Below are positions 36,792 to 45,243 of a stretch of 55,534 nucleotides of DNA, piece by piece (positions within the stretch are counted from its first letter, which is position 1; every line of letters starts with the position of its first letter). A model generated the notes under the pieces. It had not been told where the DNA came from. It did not search any database and saw only the letters and a program-made list of their open reading frames with translations. Source of the DNA: Zetaproteobacteria bacterium. Lineage in GTDB: Bacteria; Pseudomonadota; Zetaproteobacteria; Mariprofundales; Mariprofundaceae. The position numbers and the translations under genes were made by a program. The DNA lies in the NCBI GenBank assembly GCA_021545585.1, contig JAJRTF010000106.1:1-55534 (forward strand), written 5' to 3'.

Positions 36792-37798
36792 CAGGCCTCC
36801 TCCGTCAACAACGGCAGATGCAGAATCATGCTGGTCCGCCCATGCTCAAAACGGGCGCTCACCCGGCCGCCATGCTCAATCATCACGCGCTCGACCAGAG
36901 CCAGACCAAGGCCGCTGCCGCGCTCCTTGCCGGTAATATACGGCTCAAAAAGATGTTCTCGCATATGCTCGGGAACCGTCTGTCCATCGTTGGTAATACG
37001 GATTTCAATCACCTGACCCTGATGTTGCGGCAGGTGTACCAGCGGTGCCATACGCGTCTGCCACTCAATATGCTTATCAGCCGCATCCAGTGCATTCTGC
37101 CAGACATTCTCCAGTGCCTGTCGAAAGCGCGGAGGGTACACCAGTGTTTCCGGCAGGCTCGGGTCGAACACCCGCTCAACATGAACACCTTCACGGTACT
37201 GGATCACATCCTGAATCAGGGCATGAATATTGGTCATTTCCATTTGCGAAGCCGCACGCGGACCAACCTGCAGGAATGCGTCAATACGGTCACGGATGCG
37301 GTCAACGCCGTGCAACATCTGGTCAACGGCTTCCCTGGCCGGAACTGAAATATCCTGTTCGGACAGCCATTGCGCCGCACCGCGCAGGGCGGCCAGTGGA
37401 TTTTTAACCTCATGCGCCATTTCCAGAGCAATGCGGGCAACCGCTTCCGCCATCTCATGGCGGCGGCTCTGCTGCTCCACCTCGATGCGGTAGGCTTCGG
37501 GCACAAATACCGCTGTCATACCATCCTGATGCAGCCCCAAATGAAACGACACCGGCATCGCGCTTTCATTTAAGCGCATGCCATGGCTTGATGCACCTTC
37601 GGCATCAAGATTGGCAAACAGGCGCTCCATCTCGGACTGCGGCGAAAAAATTTCCGACACATGCTGGCCGATCAGTCGCCGGCTGGACTGGCCGATCACT
37701 TCCTGAGCCTGCACATTGCAGCCAGTCACCCTGGCCTCATGATCGAGCAACATCAGCGGCAGCGGCACGGTCGAGATAGGAATCTGTTCAAGCAGCAC
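36791..37798 (-). CDS. ntrB: Nitrogen sensor histidine kinase NtrB
   Basis: This 335-residue soluble histidine kinase has a PAS-like domain (about 10-105), the H-box MAHEVKNPLAALRG with H129, an N-box near ENVWQNALDAAD and the G-box GSGLGLALVERVMIEHGG. It has no membrane segment, as expected for NtrB, which is controlled by PII proteins. It sits between dusB (11-bp overlap) and ntrC (1-bp overlap), so the three are translated together. Confidence 0.92.
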   Translation of the reverse strand: MLLEQIPISTVPLPLMLLDHEARVTGCNVQAQEVIGQSSRRLIGQHVSEIFSPQSEMERLFANLDAEGASSHGMRLNESAMPVSFHLGLHQDGMTAVFVPEAYRIEVEQQSRRHEMAEAVARIALEMAHEVKNPLAALRGAAQWLSEQDISVPAREAVDQMLHGVDRIRDRIDAFLQVGPRAASQMEMTNIHALIQDVIQYREGVHVERVFDPSLPETLVYPPRFRQALENVWQNALDAADKHIEWQTRMAPLVHLPQHQGQVIEIRITNDGQTVPEHMREHLFEPYITGKERGSGLGLALVERVMIEHGGRVSARFEHGRTSMILHLPLLTEEA

Positions 37799-38864
37799 GA
37801 ATCATATCCGCCCCGGCCGGGCCATCGGCCTCCGCATCCGGCTCAAGAGCCGTGAAATATACTTCGGCGACCTGCATCTGTTCCCGCCAGTCTGCATGGC
37901 GCTGAAATGAGGAGCGAAACTCAGCCGATCCGTGCAGCCCTTTGCTGTACCAGGGGATATGCTTTCTGGCCAACTTCGATGCTGTACGTACGCCGTGGTG
38001 CGCCAGCAGATGCTGCATATGCTCGTGCACCACAGCCCAGCGCTCGGCTGGCGTCGGCGCTGAAGGCTGCGCTTCATTCATGATCGCCGCATGCACCTCA
38101 GCCAGCACCCAGGGGTTGCCCTGCACCGCACGCCCGACCATCACCCCGTCACAACCGGACACGCGGATCATTTCACGCGCCGAAGCGCCATCAATAATAT
38201 CGCCATTACCAATCACCGGAATCGAAACCGCCGCCTTGGCGCGTCCGATATCTTCCCAGCTGGCATGGCCGTTAAACATCTGTGCCCGGGTTCGGCCGTG
38301 CACGGTCAACATCTGAATGCCGCAATCCTCGGCGATGCGGGCAATGCGCTCGACATTCTTGCTCTTATCATCCCAGCCGGTGCGTATCTTCAGGGTCACC
38401 GGTACATCCACTGCGCCGACCACCGCCGTCAGCACCCGCGTCACCAGCGCCTCATCCCGCAACATGGCGGAACCGGCCACCTGTTTGCAAACCTTCTTGA
38501 CTGGACAGCCCATGTTGATATCGACAAAATCCGCACCATGCGCCTCAGCCCAGCGCGCCGCCTCGATCACGAACTTCGGTTCTGCTCCGGCAATCTGAAT
38601 CGCCACCGGACTTTCATCCTTATCCAGCTCGGCCATGCGTTCGGTGCGCTCGCGTCCCTGCTCAACAGCACGCGAAGCAATCATTTCCGTCACCGTCAAC
38701 CCCACACCGAAACGCCTGCACACGCGCCGGAACGGCAGATCGGTAATACCCGCCATCGGAGCCAGCACCAGCGGCACAGCAATGCGGTGCCGGCCCAGCG
38801 TGAAACCGGGCAACAGGGGCTGCGACATGCGCAAAGAGGGAGTAGTCGTGTGTTCGGTTATCAT
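37788..38864 (-). CDS. dusB: tRNA-dihydrouridine synthase B (NifR3)
   Basis: DusB reduces uridines in the tRNA D-loop using FMN and NADPH. The 358-residue protein shows VLAPMAGITDLPFRR near 33-47, QIAGAEP near 90-96, DINMGCPVKKVCKQVAGSAM with the catalytic Cys near 115-134, and GVMVGRAVQGNPW near 240. I chose the ATG at 38864 because AGGA lies upstream; the internal ATG at 38828 lacks a ribosome binding site. The dusB-ntrB-ntrC order matches the nifR3-ntrBC operon of Alphaproteobacteria. Confidence 0.94.
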   Translation of the reverse strand: MITEHTTTPSLRMSQPLLPGFTLGRHRIAVPLVLAPMAGITDLPFRRVCRRFGVGLTVTEMIASRAVEQGRERTERMAELDKDESPVAIQIAGAEPKFVIEAARWAEAHGADFVDINMGCPVKKVCKQVAGSAMLRDEALVTRVLTAVVGAVDVPVTLKIRTGWDDKSKNVERIARIAEDCGIQMLTVHGRTRAQMFNGHASWEDIGRAKAAVSIPVIGNGDIIDGASAREMIRVSGCDGVMVGRAVQGNPWVLAEVHAAIMNEAQPSAPTPAERWAVVHEHMQHLLAHHGVRTASKLARKHIPWYSKGLHGSAEFRSSFQRHADWREQMQVAEVYFTALEPDAEADGPAGADMIRAA

Positions 38865-38993
38865 GGAGTTCCTGCTAAAGTCCTGCCTAAAAAATGGGCA
38901 ATCCTACCTGAACCGATGAAATTGGCTAGCATTCAGTGCCTTCGGCGTTGTCGACGCTTGCCCATCACAGGCGGCCTTGTCAGCCTTACCGAT

Positions 38994-39614
38994 ATGAATT
39001 CCGGCACATCATCCCGGCCTGCAGGCAGACTGCACTGGCCCGATACCAGTTTTGTACAATCGGTCAGCGATGCGCGTCAGTTTCCCGATATTCCTCTACC
39101 GCAAATTGCCGTGGCCGGGCATTCCAATGTCGGAAAATCATCGTTGCTCAATGCGCTTTTTGCCCGTAAGGGGCTGGTCAAGACCTCGAAGAATCCAGGT
39201 TGCACGCGCCTGCTGAACCTGTTTGATGTGCAGGGTCGGTTACTGATTGTGGACTTGCCCGGTTATGGATTTGCCCGCGCCCCGAAGTCCGAAAAGCATC
39301 GCTGGGCCAAACTGATTGAAAGCTATCTGCAACAAACCCGGCAACTTAAACTGGTGCTGCTGTTGCTGGATATCCGGCACGGACCGAAGGACAGCGACCT
39401 GCAACTCATCTCGTGGCTGAATCACGAAGGTATCCGCTGGCAGCCGGTTGCGACCAAGGCCGACAAGCTCACCGGCAACAAACGCGCCAAACGCCTGAAG
39501 GAGATGACCGATGCCATGGGCGGCATGCTTGCGCCATTGCCGACCTCCAGCTTCGATAGCCGGGGCATCGAAAAATTGCGCCAACTCATTGAGCAGGAAC
39601 TAGCCGAAGCTTAA
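38994..39614 (+). CDS. engB: Ribosome biogenesis GTPase EngB (YsxC/YihA)
   Basis: EngB is a small GTPase needed for late 50S subunit assembly and cell division. The 206-residue protein has G1 GHSNVGKSS at 42-50, a G2-region NPGCTRLLN, G3 DLPGYGFARAP and G4 TKADK. The N-terminal FVQSVSDARQFP is typical. I start at the ATG at 38994; an in-frame ATG at 38916 would add 26 poorly conserved residues. It is divergent from dusB and its 3' end overlaps the convergent ferredoxin-like gene. Confidence 0.93.
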   Translation: MNSGTSSRPAGRLHWPDTSFVQSVSDARQFPDIPLPQIAVAGHSNVGKSSLLNALFARKGLVKTSKNPGCTRLLNLFDVQGRLLIVDLPGYGFARAPKSEKHRWAKLIESYLQQTRQLKLVLLLLDIRHGPKDSDLQLISWLNHEGIRWQPVATKADKLTGNKRAKRLKEMTDAMGGMLAPLPTSSFDSRGIEKLRQLIEQELAEA

Positions 39615-39842
39615 AGAAGATACAGGCTTTTCCCGCAGCACATCTTCCAGCGTGGCGCGAAGCAGGCAGCGATCCGACAAACGCACCACCGGTGAAAAAT
39701 TGCACAGGCTCTGGCACTCCAGCACCACCGGATCAATGCCGGCACTACGTAGCTCATCCAGTAAAGCTCTGCCGCCATAATCTCCGCATCGCGGCCCAAG
39801 GCAAACGCCAATGGCGGCCTGTGTTTGTTTACTCTCCTGCAT
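39600..39842 (-). CDS. Small thioredoxin-like [2Fe-2S] ferredoxin domain protein
   Basis: This encodes about 80 residues with four cysteines in the C-x4-C ... C-x3-C pattern of thioredoxin-like [2Fe-2S] ferredoxins (C14, C19, C43, C47; VCLGPRCGDYG, then ECQSLCNFSP). The start is uncertain: an in-frame ATG at 39887 has GGAG close upstream and would add 15 residues. It overlaps the convergent engB gene by 15 bp and is divergent from hemF. It may be an electron carrier; an accessory role for hemF is only a guess from position. Confidence 0.65.
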   Translation of the reverse strand: MQESKQTQAAIGVCLGPRCGDYGGRALLDELRSAGIDPVVLECQSLCNFSPVVRLSDRCLLRATLEDVLREKPVSSLSFG

Positions 39843-39929
39843 AGCGGCAAAGGCTAGCAGAGCTGTCCTTCTTGAACCCGTCCGCATTGCTCCGCATAGT
39901 TGCGACTCTTTGCAAAGCGAGGCATCCAT

Positions 39930-40994
39930 ATGAAACGAATTCCGGCAGCATCCCAACAGGCAGTACAGGCACAGCAACTGGTCAGTGCGCTGCAACAGCG
40001 CTTTGTCGCCGGACTGGAGACATTGGCCGAAGGACATCAGGTCTCACAGCATTTCGATGCCGTTGAATGGTTCCGCGATGAAGGCAGGCACGGCGGCGGC
40101 GTCCGTTTCGAGACAGCTACCGGCGCGTTGTTCGGGCGTGGTTCCGTGAACGTCTCACAAGTGCATTACGATGATGACCCGGACAGGAAGCTCGGCTCAG
40201 CCACGGCCATTTCAGCCATCATTCATCCGCAGCATCCACTCGCACCCTCAGTCCATATCCATATCAGCTGGACGGAAATGAAAGACGGCGCCGGCTACTG
40301 GCGCATGATGGCCGACCTGAACCCGGCCATTGCCGATGAGCAGGCAACGCGTCAGTTCTTTGCCGCCTTACAAGCCGCAGCGCCGAATCAATTTGACGAT
40401 GCCAAAGCGCAGGGGGAACGCTATTTCTATATCCCGGCACTGAATCGCCACCGCGGCGTGGCCCACTTCTATCTGGAGCATTACAACACAGGCGATGCAA
40501 ATACCGATGCACATCTGGCCCGGGCTGTCGGCGAGGCAGCTATCGACACCTATCTGGCTATCCTGCGCCATACCCTGGCCGATATTACCGAGCCGACCGA
40601 TGAGCAGAAACAGGCCCAGCTTGCCTATCACACACTGTATTTCTTTCAGGTACTCACGCTTGATCGCGGCACCACAACGGGGCTACTGGTGCACAATCAA
40701 AATGATATCGGCATCATGGGTTCATTGCCCGCCTATGTGGATAAAGCCCTGCTTGGCTCATGGGTTGAACGCATGCCCAAACCACAGGATGAGCTGCTGC
40801 AATCCCTGATTGAGGCTCTGCCGGACAGTTCACCATGCCCGGTTGATACAGCGGTAAAGGCAGCTCTCGCTGCCGTGGTACGGCATCATTACAGGACACA
40901 TCCGGAAGCGATTGCCATGCAGGCGTTCGGCGATGTGGTTCCCTCAACGGTAAACAATCACAGGGCTAATATTATAAGCCCAGGACGGGCTTAA
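39930..40994 (+). CDS. hemF: Divergent oxygen-dependent coproporphyrinogen III oxidase
   Basis: HemF oxidatively decarboxylates coproporphyrinogen III to protoporphyrinogen IX. The 354-residue protein aligns with HemF in several blocks: WFRDEGRHGGGVRF near 46-59, AIIHPQHPLAPSVHIHIS near 96-113, the YFYIPALNRHRGVAHFYLE block near 161-180 and VLTLDRGTTTGLLVHN near 240-255. However, the canonical GGG-DLTP segment reads MMADLNPA and the PTxHxNxR motif reads PSVHIHISW. It is about 50 residues longer than E. coli HemF. The ATG at 39930 has GAGG upstream. Activity is likely but not certain. Confidence 0.82.
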   Translation: MKRIPAASQQAVQAQQLVSALQQRFVAGLETLAEGHQVSQHFDAVEWFRDEGRHGGGVRFETATGALFGRGSVNVSQVHYDDDPDRKLGSATAISAIIHPQHPLAPSVHIHISWTEMKDGAGYWRMMADLNPAIADEQATRQFFAALQAAAPNQFDDAKAQGERYFYIPALNRHRGVAHFYLEHYNTGDANTDAHLARAVGEAAIDTYLAILRHTLADITEPTDEQKQAQLAYHTLYFFQVLTLDRGTTTGLLVHNQNDIGIMGSLPAYVDKALLGSWVERMPKPQDELLQSLIEALPDSSPCPVDTAVKAALAAVVRHHYRTHPEAIAMQAFGDVVPSTVNNHRANIISPGRA

Positions 40995-41012
40995 AGGACA
41001 GTGATCCGGTAT

Positions 41013-41702
41013 TCAACACACGATAAAACCATAAAAGATTGAAGCCTCACTGACCCGTTCGATGCCTTTACCGTTTTTCAAAGCCGCCTCAAGCAGCTTA
41101 TCATCCAGATCTTCATGCCAAAAGCCGGGCAGAAACGGCTCCAGCCAGGCAGTCAGCCAGCGGAAAGGAGCTAGGCGATATAGCCAGTGTTTTGCAGGCA
41201 GGGGGCCATATTCGGTTATCAGTATTCTTCCCCCGGGAAGGATGACGCGTAACATCTCGGCCAGTGTCCGCTGGCGCGCCTCGGGCGGCATTTCGTGCAG
41301 CAGAAAGAACAGAATGACATGATTGAAGACATTGGCCCGATAGCCTAGGCATTCGGCATGCATACGCGCGGCAAAAAGCGGGGCAGGGGAATCGCCGGTT
41401 TTTCTTTGCGCCAGCTCAAGCTACACCATACAGGCATCCATGATGTGCAGGCCATCCGGTGTCTGGGAACATAAGCTCGGAGTAAGTTTACCGTACACAC
41501 AGGTCAACTGTAACGTGCGCTCGCTCGACCCGGGCCGATAACGGGCCAGGGTTTCCTGCATCAGTTTCTCATACTGGCCGAACAGAATGGCATTGATGAT
41601 CGGCTGATGCTCGAAGAACCAGATAGCTCGTTTCCATAGATAAGCCCACCAGTAATGGCGCGCCAGATACCACGGTACACCATCAAGGAAACGCTTATAA
41701 AT
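41013..41702 (-). pseudogene. rquA: RquA-like rhodoquinone-biosynthesis methyltransferase, interrupted by in-frame TAG
   Basis: RquA converts ubiquinone to rhodoquinone. On the minus strand the frame from about 41702 reads an RquA N-terminus (VPWYLARHYWWAYLW), the unusual RquA SAM motif LTCVYGKLTP, then a TAG at 41421-41423, then LELAQRKTG, VILFFLLHEMP and LRVILPGGRILITEYG to the stop at 41013. Everything stays in one frame. Family RquA proteins have Gln where the TAG is, so a CAG to TAG change explains it. No ATG, GTG or TTG start is available; the frame is open back to about 41731 with only ATT or ATA. The last 116 residues could be made from the ATG at 41363. The TPMT-like gene precedes it. 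Confidence 0.8.
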
Positions 41703-41710
41703 GCCAGCGT

Positions 41711-42283
41711 CTATTGCCTGAGCAGAATGTAACCCAGCTCGAAACGGCCATTGCTATGCGGCACGGTCTGCACCCCGCCCTGTGACCAAGCCCAGCGACT
41801 GTCGGAGAACAGCTGCTGCATATCCGCCATAGCACAATGAAACGGCGGGCCGCCTTCAGCACCTGTTTGCATGAACAATGCCAATAATTTTCCGCCGGGT
41901 TTCAGCCAAGCATGCAGTTTGGCCTCATAGGCCTCCCGCTGATCCTGCTGGATGGCGCACAGGCAGGTCTGCTCATAAACCGCATCAAAGGGGGCGTCTG
42001 GAACGTAATCGAAAAGATCACCGAGGAGCACCTCGGCCTTCAGATCGGCACCAGCCAGTTGCTGTTCCAGATGCGCAGTAGCCGAAGGTGCGATATCCAC
42101 CGCCGTCACATCAAAACCGCGCCGTGCCAGTTCGATCACCTCATGACCCCGTCCACAGCCCGGAATCAGCACCCGCGCCGGAGTCGTCAGCTCGTACTCA
42201 AGCCAGTAATCCATGGCCGGACTTGCGCCACCACGATCCCAGCCGGTCTCACCCGTCTGATAACGCTGTTCCCATTCGTTCAT
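41711..42283 (-). CDS. TPMT-family SAM-dependent methyltransferase
   Basis: This 190-residue cytoplasmic enzyme has the thiopurine S-methyltransferase fold: N-terminal WEQRYQTGETGWDRG, SAM motif RVLIPGCGRGHEVIELA near 37-53, VTAVDIAPSA, the conserved YEQTCLCAI near 105-113 and LLALFMQTGAEGGPPF near 134-149. Bacterial TPMT relatives methylate selenium, tellurium or sulfur compounds, which would fit a sulfur gene cluster, but the substrate is not shown by the sequence. The TAG stop at 41711 adjoins the rquA remnant. Confidence 0.88.
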   Translation of the reverse strand: MNEWEQRYQTGETGWDRGGASPAMDYWLEYELTTPARVLIPGCGRGHEVIELARRGFDVTAVDIAPSATAHLEQQLAGADLKAEVLLGDLFDYVPDAPFDAVYEQTCLCAIQQDQREAYEAKLHAWLKPGGKLLALFMQTGAEGGPPFHCAMADMQQLFSDSRWAWSQGGVQTVPHSNGRFELGYILLRQ

Positions 42284-42321
42284 TCGCTCACCTTATCGCT
42301 CCGATACACTGGCGTCAGGCA

Positions 42322-42792
42322 TCAAATGGGTTGAGCGCGCTCGTCGCCCCGAATCAGGCGAACCAGAATCACCGCTTCAAGCGCAAGACCGGCCATGGAT
42401 ACGGCTCCAAAACTGTGGTGACTGAGCCACTGGCAAAGAAACACCCATGCAACAATGAGCAGAAGAATACTCAGACCGATGATGCCCTGTGCAAGCTCAC
42501 GTACTAGAATAGGCAAATGTAATGCCCCGGCAAACATCAGTCGAAACGGGCTGCTGATCAGGGCTTCAAATTTCTCAAATATAGCCGGCCGCCGCATCAG
42601 CACCCAGCCCAGCAGGGCGACTGTCAGCGCAAACAGGCCATAATCAACAATCAACCAGGTGAAATCTACACCATCCATCCATTTCGGCGGACTCTGCCGC
42701 GTAGTATAGGCCTCACCCCGATCCAGAGGATCTGCATACGCCACTATCGGCAGCAGCAGGCCGATCAATCCCGTCAATCGCATATATCGCAT
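42322..42792 (-). CDS. Membrane protein of the sulfur cluster, unknown function
   Basis: This encodes about 156 residues: a signal-like N-terminus (cleavage perhaps after IVAYA) and three further hydrophobic helices (about 33-50, 74-92 and 95-116). The loop PPKWMDGVDFTWLIVDYG is notable. I start at the ATG at 42792, which lies after a purine-rich GGGAGA; an ATG at 42807 is also possible. The start lies within the previous gene's 3' end, so translation is coupled. I do not recognise a family. Confidence 0.65.
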   Translation of the reverse strand: MRYMRLTGLIGLLLPIVAYADPLDRGEAYTTRQSPPKWMDGVDFTWLIVDYGLFALTVALLGWVLMRRPAIFEKFEALISSPFRLMFAGALHLPILVRELAQGIIGLSILLLIVAWVFLCQWLSHHSFGAVSMAGLALEAVILVRLIRGDERAQPI

Positions 42793-43100
42793 TCTTCTTT
42801 CTCCCATTTCTGTTTTTCTTCCAGATCACGCATGGCATAAAGGCCGAGGGTCATGGCCAGTAACACGCCACCGGCAGCCAGACCATGCAAGCCTCCGGTA
42901 TTCAACCCGTGGCAAAGCAGCAACCAGCCCACAATCAAAGGAGCAAACCCGAGCAACTGACGCATCACCCTTCTGCCCCGATACAGGCGCCCAACCAGTG
43001 CATCAGCATAAAAAAGCCATAACTGCCGTTTCTGATAACCACGCCAGCAAACGAATGCAATCAGTGAGAACATGCTGATATCAACCGCGATGCTCAACAT
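42774..43100 (-). CDS. Small membrane protein of the sulfur cluster, unknown function
   Basis: This encodes 108 residues with three hydrophobic segments (about 1-18, 46-63 and 69-88) separated by a basic loop (GYQKRQLWLFYADALVGRLYRGRR). The C-terminal tail (KEECDICD) contains a Cys-x2-Cys pair. The ATG at 43100 overlaps the upstream gene's TGA by one base. No family recognised. Confidence 0.65.
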   Translation of the reverse strand: MLSIAVDISMFSLIAFVCWRGYQKRQLWLFYADALVGRLYRGRRVMRQLLGFAPLIVGWLLLCHGLNTGGLHGLAAGGVLLAMTLGLYAMRDLEEKQKWEKEECDICD

Positions 43101-43360
43101 CAACGCCGCTCTTCCTGATGTGCAGGAATAGCGCACATTGCCTGCGGGGTTGCCAGACGCAAGGCAACCCAGACGAGCGGCCAGCTGTGCCAGAACAGAT
43201 CGAAGATATCCATCGGCCGCACCAACTCGCCGTGGATCAGCATCCGGCCCTTTTCCAGAAGATGCGGCTCAGGCGTGAAGGGCGCAAACCCCAGCAACAT
43301 CGCCGCCATCATCAGCATTGGCATCGGCGGACAATGCAGCAGACGTGCAAGCGCTTTCAT
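43100..43360 (-). CDS. Short membrane protein of the sulfur cluster
   Basis: This encodes 86 residues with two hydrophobic segments (about 12-28 and 54-72). The first is followed by FTPEPHLLEKGRMLIHGE and then RPMDIFDLFWHSWP, which looks like a conserved motif rather than random sequence. Similar short proteins are seen near proteobacterial efflux and sulfur clusters, from memory and not verified here. The start overlaps the stop of the AhpD-like gene (ATGA) and its stop overlaps the next start, so it sits in a tightly coupled series. Confidence 0.68.
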   Translation of the reverse strand: MKALARLLHCPPMPMLMMAAMLLGFAPFTPEPHLLEKGRMLIHGELVRPMDIFDLFWHSWPLVWVALRLATPQAMCAIPAHQEERR

Positions 43361-43701
43361 GCTGCCGAGAATTCCTCAAAGGCCTGCATGGCCTCGGCCG
43401 CATACATCAGGGATGGGCCGCCACCCATATAAACGGCCATGCCCAGCACTTCGACCAGCTCTTCGCGCGTCATGCCCAAGCCCACCAGCGCCTTGACATG
43501 AAACCCGATACAGCCTTTGCAGTGCGTGGCAATGCCAATCGATAGCGCCATCATTTCCTTCGTTTTTTTGGACAGCGCACCATCCTCGAGCGCGGCTCCA
43601 GCCATGGCTGAAAACCCTTTCATGACCTCAGGTATATCCTTGCGAATTCCTCCGATGCTGGCCGAGAGTTCGGTGGTTAACTGCTTGTATGCATCTGACA
43701 T
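43357..43701 (-). CDS. Carboxymuconolactone decarboxylase / AhpD-like family protein
   Basis: This 114-residue helical protein has the AhpD-type redox motif HCKGCIGFH near residues 61-69, typical of alkylhydroperoxidase-like CMD proteins that use Cys-Cys and His for peroxide or thiol chemistry. The ATG at 43701 has AGGAAGG upstream. It lies after sqr and before three small membrane genes. A role against reactive sulfur or oxygen species is plausible from context; decarboxylase activity is unlikely. Confidence 0.88.
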   Translation of the reverse strand: MSDAYKQLTTELSASIGGIRKDIPEVMKGFSAMAGAALEDGALSKKTKEMMALSIGIATHCKGCIGFHVKALVGLGMTREELVEVLGMAVYMGGGPSLMYAAEAMQAFEEFSAA

Positions 43702-43777
43702 GACCTTCCTCCTAAGTGCCAGTGACCCGGGCATGAAGGCTTCCGCTTGCGGCAGCCTTCAATACAGGCCACTTAGC

Positions 43778-45055
43778 TTACTTGATGCGTTCGATTCCCA
43801 TCCGCTTGAGAAATGCCTTCTCAATAAAGGGCTCGGATACACCGGTCTTCATCTTGCGCATGAAATATTTCTCAAATCCAACCTTGGCCACATGCACCCA
43901 GCTGCCACCCTTGGCCCAGACCATATTACGCGGCGGAATCTGCGGATAGGCCACCAGCGCCACACCGCCATCGCCAAAGTCGGCCAGGCAGATTGCACCC
44001 CATGTACCGGATTTTTCCGGCACCTCTCCCTTCAGGTCATGCACGATATTGTGCACAATCGCCGTGGTCATTGTTTCAATCATGAAACCGGTTTTCGGCG
44101 TACCTACCGGCAATGGCGTTTCCTCAACCGGAGGAATAGCTACAATCACACCGGTAGCAAAGATATTTTTAAAGGTCGGATTCTGCTGGAACTCGTTAAT
44201 GCTTACAAAGCCCATTGGATTGACCAGACCCTCACAGTTGGCCACCGGGCCAACGCCGCGGAATGGCGGCATCAGCATGGCAAATTGATGCTCCAGTGAG
44301 CCGGATGCGATCACCTCGCCGTGGCGGTCTACCTCTTCATAATCCAGCGAATGCTCATGCACGGCAACGGTTTTGCAGTTGGTAATGAACTTGATATCGC
44401 GCTTGCGCAATTCCGATTCCAGCAACCCCTTGGAATCTTCCACGCCGCCCAGCCCCAGATGGCCGATGTATGGTTCCGGGGTGATAAATGTCATCGGCAC
44501 CTTGTCGCGGATTTTGCGGCGACGCAGCTCAGTATCAAGAATGCATGCGAACTCATAAGCCGGGCCATAACAGGATACGCCCTGTACCGCACCCACGACA
44601 ATCGGGCCTGGGTTTTTGCAGAATTCTTCAAATGCATTATAAGCTTCAACGGCATGATCCACATGACAGATCGAATGGGTATGCCCTTCCGGCCCCATAC
44701 CGGGAATCAACTCGAATGCCAGACGGGGTCCGGTTGCGACAATCAGATAATCATAGTCCAGATACTGTCCATTGCTCAGCCGCAGCCTGTTTTCATCGGC
44801 CAGAATCTCATCCACGCCACAGGATAGAAAATTGATACCCTTCTTGTTCAGATAGGGGGAGCATTCAAAGCTTATCTGTTCCTTGTCGCGCCAGCCGACA
44901 GCCACCCAGGGGTTGGACGGGGTAAAGTGGAAATAATCCACATTCGATACCACCGTCACCTCGTGCTCTCCACCAAGTTTCTTCAGGGCATCTTTCATTT
45001 CATAAGCAGCAGGCATGCCCCCGATTCCTGCTCCCATTATTACTACATGTGCCAT
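43778..45055 (-). CDS. sqr: Sulfide:quinone oxidoreductase
   Basis: SQR oxidises sulfide to polysulfide or sulfane sulfur and passes electrons to the membrane quinone pool through FAD. The 425-residue flavoprotein starts with the FAD motif VVIMGAGIGGMPAA. It has three cysteines at 130 (SICHVD), 162 (GVSCYGPAYE) and 356 (GAICLADFGDGG), matching the catalytic trio known at nearly the same positions in the Acidithiobacillus enzyme. The C-terminal helices should give monotopic membrane attachment. The ATG at 45055 has AAGGAG upstream. Its sulfane product could feed the three rhodaneses upstream. Confidence 0.93.
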   Translation of the reverse strand: MAHVVIMGAGIGGMPAAYEMKDALKKLGGEHEVTVVSNVDYFHFTPSNPWVAVGWRDKEQISFECSPYLNKKGINFLSCGVDEILADENRLRLSNGQYLDYDYLIVATGPRLAFELIPGMGPEGHTHSICHVDHAVEAYNAFEEFCKNPGPIVVGAVQGVSCYGPAYEFACILDTELRRRKIRDKVPMTFITPEPYIGHLGLGGVEDSKGLLESELRKRDIKFITNCKTVAVHEHSLDYEEVDRHGEVIASGSLEHQFAMLMPPFRGVGPVANCEGLVNPMGFVSINEFQQNPTFKNIFATGVIVAIPPVEETPLPVGTPKTGFMIETMTTAIVHNIVHDLKGEVPEKSGTWGAICLADFGDGGVALVAYPQIPPRNMVWAKGGSWVHVAKVGFEKYFMRKMKTGVSEPFIEKAFLKRMGIERIK

Positions 45056-45131
45056 AGTATTCGTCTCCTTCATAGGGGCTTTGCCCTTTTGATGTATCCT
45101 GTCGTTTCGGTCATTTGAAAAGGCAGGGGTT

Positions 45132-45151
45132 GGGCGAGGTTTCCCTCGCCC
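45132..45151. other. Strong hairpin upstream of sqr
   Basis: GGGCGAGG (45132-45139) pairs perfectly with CCTCGCCC (45144-45151). On the minus-strand transcript the loop is GAAA, a stable GNRA tetraloop. It lies in the 188-bp gap between the DUF302 gene and sqr. There is no long T run, so mRNA processing or stability is as likely as termination. Confidence 0.6.
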
Positions 45152-45243
45152 CCCAATCCGCACCACCATCCGGGTGTTTAATTCTTTTGGTGATGTGGAA
45201 ACTGTGGACAGGCGCCCGGTTGCAGCCGGGTGTCTGTCTTGTG

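Noticed and set aside
38091-38993. An in-frame extension upstream of engB
   Set aside because: It is antisense to dusB, and the EngB family N-terminus is reached from the ATG at 38994.
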